A stretch of DNA of 7,264 bases. It comes from an uncultured Clostridia bacterium (GTDB lineage Bacteria; Bacillota; Clostridia; Christensenellales; QALW01). Location: the NCBI GenBank assembly GCA_900550765.1, contig URTC01000078.1:1-7264 (forward strand), written 5' to 3'. How positions within the stretch are numbered: position 1 is the stretch's first letter; every line of letters begins with the position of its first letter. This document shows positions 4,890 through 7,264 of this stretch, one piece after another. A program made the position numbers and the translations under genes. The notes beneath the pieces are model-generated. The model did not search any database. It was given only the letters and a program-made list of their open reading frames with translations, and had not been told where the DNA came from.

Positions 4890-5771
4890 ATGAAAAAATT
4901 TGTTGCAATAGCTGCCACTGTACTTTGCCTGATGGTTGTTTTTTCGGGCTGCGGAAATACCGGCGGCGGAACTGATGAAGCTGGAAATGATACGATATCG
5001 GTAATTTCCCGGGAAGATGGTTCTGGAACGCGCGGTGCGTTTATCGAGTTGTTTGGCATTGAAGAAAAAGATGCCGAGGGAAACAAGGTAGATAAAACGG
5101 TAAAAACCAGCGAAGAAACTAACAGTACCGGTGTTATGCTGACTACAGTTGCAGGAAATAAAAATGCGATAGGTTATGTGTCTTTAGGTTCGCTGGATAA
5201 TACAGTAAAAGCTGTAAAAATCGATGGTGCCGAGGCAACGGTGGATAACGTAAAAAATGGTACGTATAAAGTGTCAAGACCCTTTAACATTGCGGTAAAA
5301 GAGGGACTTAGCGAAGTTGCACAGGATTTTGTCGATTATATTTTGAGTACCGAAGGTCAGGAGGTTGTGCAGAAAAACGGATATATTCCTTTGGAAGATA
5401 CCAAGGCATATACTTCTAAGAATCTTTCGGGTAAAATTACTTTGGCGGGATCTTCCTCGGTTACCCCGGTTATGGAAAAGTTAAAGGAAGCCTATATTGC
5501 TTTAAATTCCGGTGTTACGATCGAAATTCAGCAAAATGACTCTACCAGCGGTATGAATGCGGCTATTGATGGCATTTGCGATATCGGAATGGCCTCCAGA
5601 GAGTTGAAGGAGAGTGAAACTGCCGCCGGGTTAACGGGAATTGTGATTGCTACCGATGGAATTGCCGTTATTGTAAATAAAGATAATGCTGCGGCAGAGG
5701 ATCTGACTAGTGAGCAGGTAAAGAAAATTTATACCGGTGAGATCACCTCATGGTCCGCTCTTAACGCATAA
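4890..5771 (+). CDS. pstS: PstS, phosphate-binding lipoprotein, circularly permuted
   Basis: A 293-residue extracytoplasmic lipoprotein that captures phosphate for the Pst ABC importer. The signal peptide ends in a lipobox, VFSGC, with lipidated Cys21, followed by a glycine-rich linker. The domain order is inverted relative to classical PstS. Residues 35-168 carry what is normally the second half: SREDGSGTR at 40-48, whose Arg41, Ser45 and Thr47 should correspond to Arg135, Ser139 and Thr141 of E. coli PstS; then NAIGYVSLGSL and the EGQEVVQKNGYIPL segment. Residues 181-293 carry the usual first half: AGSSSVTPVMEKL, NDSTSGMNAAIDG, CDIGMASREL, IATDGIAVIVN and KKIYTGEITSW at the end. Both halves are complete, so it should fold and bind. 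The ribosome site AAGGAG (4874-4879) is ten bases from this ATG. Regulated by the Pho-box array upstream. Confidence 0.93.
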   Translation: MKKFVAIAATVLCLMVVFSGCGNTGGGTDEAGNDTISVISREDGSGTRGAFIELFGIEEKDAEGNKVDKTVKTSEETNSTGVMLTTVAGNKNAIGYVSLGSLDNTVKAVKIDGAEATVDNVKNGTYKVSRPFNIAVKEGLSEVAQDFVDYILSTEGQEVVQKNGYIPLEDTKAYTSKNLSGKITLAGSSSVTPVMEKLKEAYIALNSGVTIEIQQNDSTSGMNAAIDGICDIGMASRELKESETAAGLTGIVIATDGIAVIVNKDNAAAEDLTSEQVKKIYTGEITSWSALNA

Positions 5772-5803
5772 GAATAAAATTTTCCGGACGGAGAAGAAGA
5801 TTG

Positions 5804-6655
5804 ATGAAGAAATTTACGGAAGTATTTATGAACATCCTCTTTCTCCTTGCCGCATGCATATCAGTTGCCGCCGTGGCGCTGATATGCATTTTCCTGTTTG
5901 CCAATGGCATTCCGGCAATGAGTAAGATCGGTTTTCTGGATTTTATAACTGGTACCGAATGGGCGCCGTCTAATGATGTGTATGGAATTTTTCCTATGAT
6001 TATAGGCAGCCTGTATGTAACGGCAGGAGCAATCCTGGTAGGTGTGCCCATTGGGATTTTGAGCGCAGTATTTATGGCAAAATTTTGTCCGAAGCGAATC
6101 TACAAGCCATTAAAAACCATGGTGGATCTGCTTGCGGGGATCCCTTCTATCGTATACGGCTTTTTTGGTCTGATGGTATTGGTTCCGTTGGTGCAGCAGC
6201 TCTTTGGCGGCAGCGGAAAGGGCGTTCTTACAGCTTCGGTATTGTTGGGAATTATGATTTTGCCTACGATCATCAGTGTATCGGAAGCCTCGATTCGTGC
6301 TGTCCCTGAAAGCTATTATGAAGGAGCGCTGGCCTTAGGAGCGACCAAAGAGCGCAGTGTGTTTTGTGCGGTCGTTCCCGCGGCCAAATCCGGTATTGTT
6401 TCGGGTGTTATTTTAGGGATTGGCCGGGCGATTGGCGAAACCATGGCGATTATTATGGTGGCCGGAAATCAAAAGATTATACCCGAAAGCATTTTAAGCG
6501 GTACCCGGACGCTGACAACGAATATTGTTATGGAGATGGGGTATGCGGCTGATCTGCACCGCGAAGCGTTGATTGCCACCGCTGTAGTGCTGTTCGTTTT
6601 TATCTTAATTATCAATTTACTGTTTTCTTTGGTAAAAAGGGGGGATAAGCAGTGA
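5804..6655 (+). CDS. pstC: PstC, phosphate ABC transporter permease
   Basis: A 283-residue inner-membrane permease with six predicted helices; with PstA it forms the channel of the PstSCAB phosphate importer. Recognisable signatures: the N-terminal helix IFLLAACISVAAVALICIF-like segment, EWAPSNDVYGIFPMIIGSLY, LLAGIPSIVYGFFGLMVLVP, MILPTIISVSEASIRAVPESY, and the coupling (EAA) loop EGALALGATKERSVFCAVVP. These are followed by GRAIGETMAIIMVAGN and TTNIVMEMGYAADLHREALI. Length and motifs are normal. ATG 5804 is taken as the start; TTG 5801 directly before it is closer to the GGAG (5790-5793) and is possible. It lies 32 bases after pstS in the same operon and its stop overlaps the pstA start (GTGA), so translation is probably coupled. 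Confidence 0.95.
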   Translation: MKKFTEVFMNILFLLAACISVAAVALICIFLFANGIPAMSKIGFLDFITGTEWAPSNDVYGIFPMIIGSLYVTAGAILVGVPIGILSAVFMAKFCPKRIYKPLKTMVDLLAGIPSIVYGFFGLMVLVPLVQQLFGGSGKGVLTASVLLGIMILPTIISVSEASIRAVPESYYEGALALGATKERSVFCAVVPAAKSGIVSGVILGIGRAIGETMAIIMVAGNQKIIPESILSGTRTLTTNIVMEMGYAADLHREALIATAVVLFVFILIINLLFSLVKRGDKQ

Positions 6656-7264
6656 GCGGAGTGAGTTTAAAACAGAAACTGCAGGAATATAAAAAGCATC
6701 CGTTTTCTTTCCTGATGTTGCTGCTGGTGATCTTGGCAATCGTGATTACCGTAGGCGTGCTGCTTTCGATTTTGGCCTATATTCTTATAAAAGGCATCCC
6801 GAATCTTTCACCGGAGCTGTTTGCCTGGGAATATAACAGTGAAAACGTATCAATGATGCCCGCCATTATCAATACAGTTACGGTTACAGCGCTTTCACTG
6901 CTGATTGCAATTCCTGCAGGAATTTTTTCGGCAATTTACCTTGCGGAATATGCCCATCGCGGCAGCAGAATTGTAAAAATTATCCGTGTTACGGCTGAAA
7001 CACTTTCAGGGATTCCCTCTATCATTTATGGCCTTTTTGGATATATGATGTATGTGGTCTAATTTCAAATGGGATATTCCCTGCTTGCGGGGATTTTAAC
7101 CCTGGCAATTATGATTTTGCCTTTAATTATGCGTACTACGGAGGAGGCACTGAAATCTGTGCCCGATACGTATCGCGAAGGCAGTTTCGGGTTAGGTGCG
7201 GGCAAATTGCGGACTGTATTTAAAATTGTATTGCCCTCCGCCGTGCCGGGAATTCTTTCCGGTA
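6652..7264 (+). pseudogene. pstA: PstA, phosphate ABC permease, broken by an in-frame stop; 3' end outside window
   Basis: Second permease subunit of the Pst importer. GTG 6652 overlaps the pstC stop, behind an AAGGGGGG ribosome site. The first 136 codons give a normal PstA beginning: an N-terminal helix, ELFAWEYNSENVSMMPAIIN, LAEYAHRGSRIVKIIR and LSGIPSIIYGLFGYMMYVV. Codon 137 is TAA (7060-7062). The same frame then continues without a shift as FQMGYSLLAGILTLAIMILP, IMRTTEEALKSVP, the coupling loop YREGSFGLGAGKLRTVF and LPSAVPGILSG up to the window edge. A stop within a membrane segment would leave a 136-residue fragment without the coupling loop, hence a non-functional transporter. A single base change (for example from TTA or CAA) or a sequence error would explain it. 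TAA ends other genes here, including pstS, so a changed genetic code is unlikely. Confidence 0.85.

Overview
The window looks like a chromosomal segment of a Gram-positive anaerobe of the class Clostridia. The pointers are moderate-to-low GC, strong AGGAGG-type ribosome sites with some GTG starts, consensus sigma-A promoters, short hairpin plus T-run terminators, and a PstS layout that I recall from clostridial proteins. The genus cannot be named from the sequence alone.

Layout. Bases 1-2040 hold a two-gene operon: the 3' part of a DUF1538-type membrane protein with an internal duplication, then a tandem-duplicated P-II-like protein. It ends in a clear terminator at 2055-2093. Next is a small divergent module: a minus-strand XRE/Cro-type repressor (2125-2388) facing away from a plus-strand membrane-anchored C39-like cysteine peptidase (2543-3358). 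Three copies of a 17-bp palindrome lie between them. One copy sits in the 17-bp spacer of a perfect TTGACA/TATAAT promoter for the peptidase gene, so this is very probably a self-regulated repressor switch.

Bases 3415-3952 carry no convincing gene on either strand. The stretch is purine-rich on the plus strand and contains several local hairpins, a perfect 10-bp helix that would close over 219 nt, and further long-range complementarities. I read it as a candidate large structured RNA, or a very long leader, of unidentified family.

The rest is a phosphate-starvation (Pho) locus: a PhoB/PhoP-type response regulator with its own terminator, then pstS, pstC and the start of pstA. Four-copy arrays of TTAACA/TTTACA-like hexamers at about 11-bp steps precede both the regulator and pstS. 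This predicts autoregulation of the regulator and phosphate control of the transporter. No sensor kinase gene is visible here.

Two oddities stand out in the transporter. PstS is circularly permuted: the SREDGSGTR half comes before the AGSSSVTPVMEKL half. pstA is interrupted by an in-frame TAA at 7060-7062, while its reading frame stays well conserved on both sides, up to the window edge.
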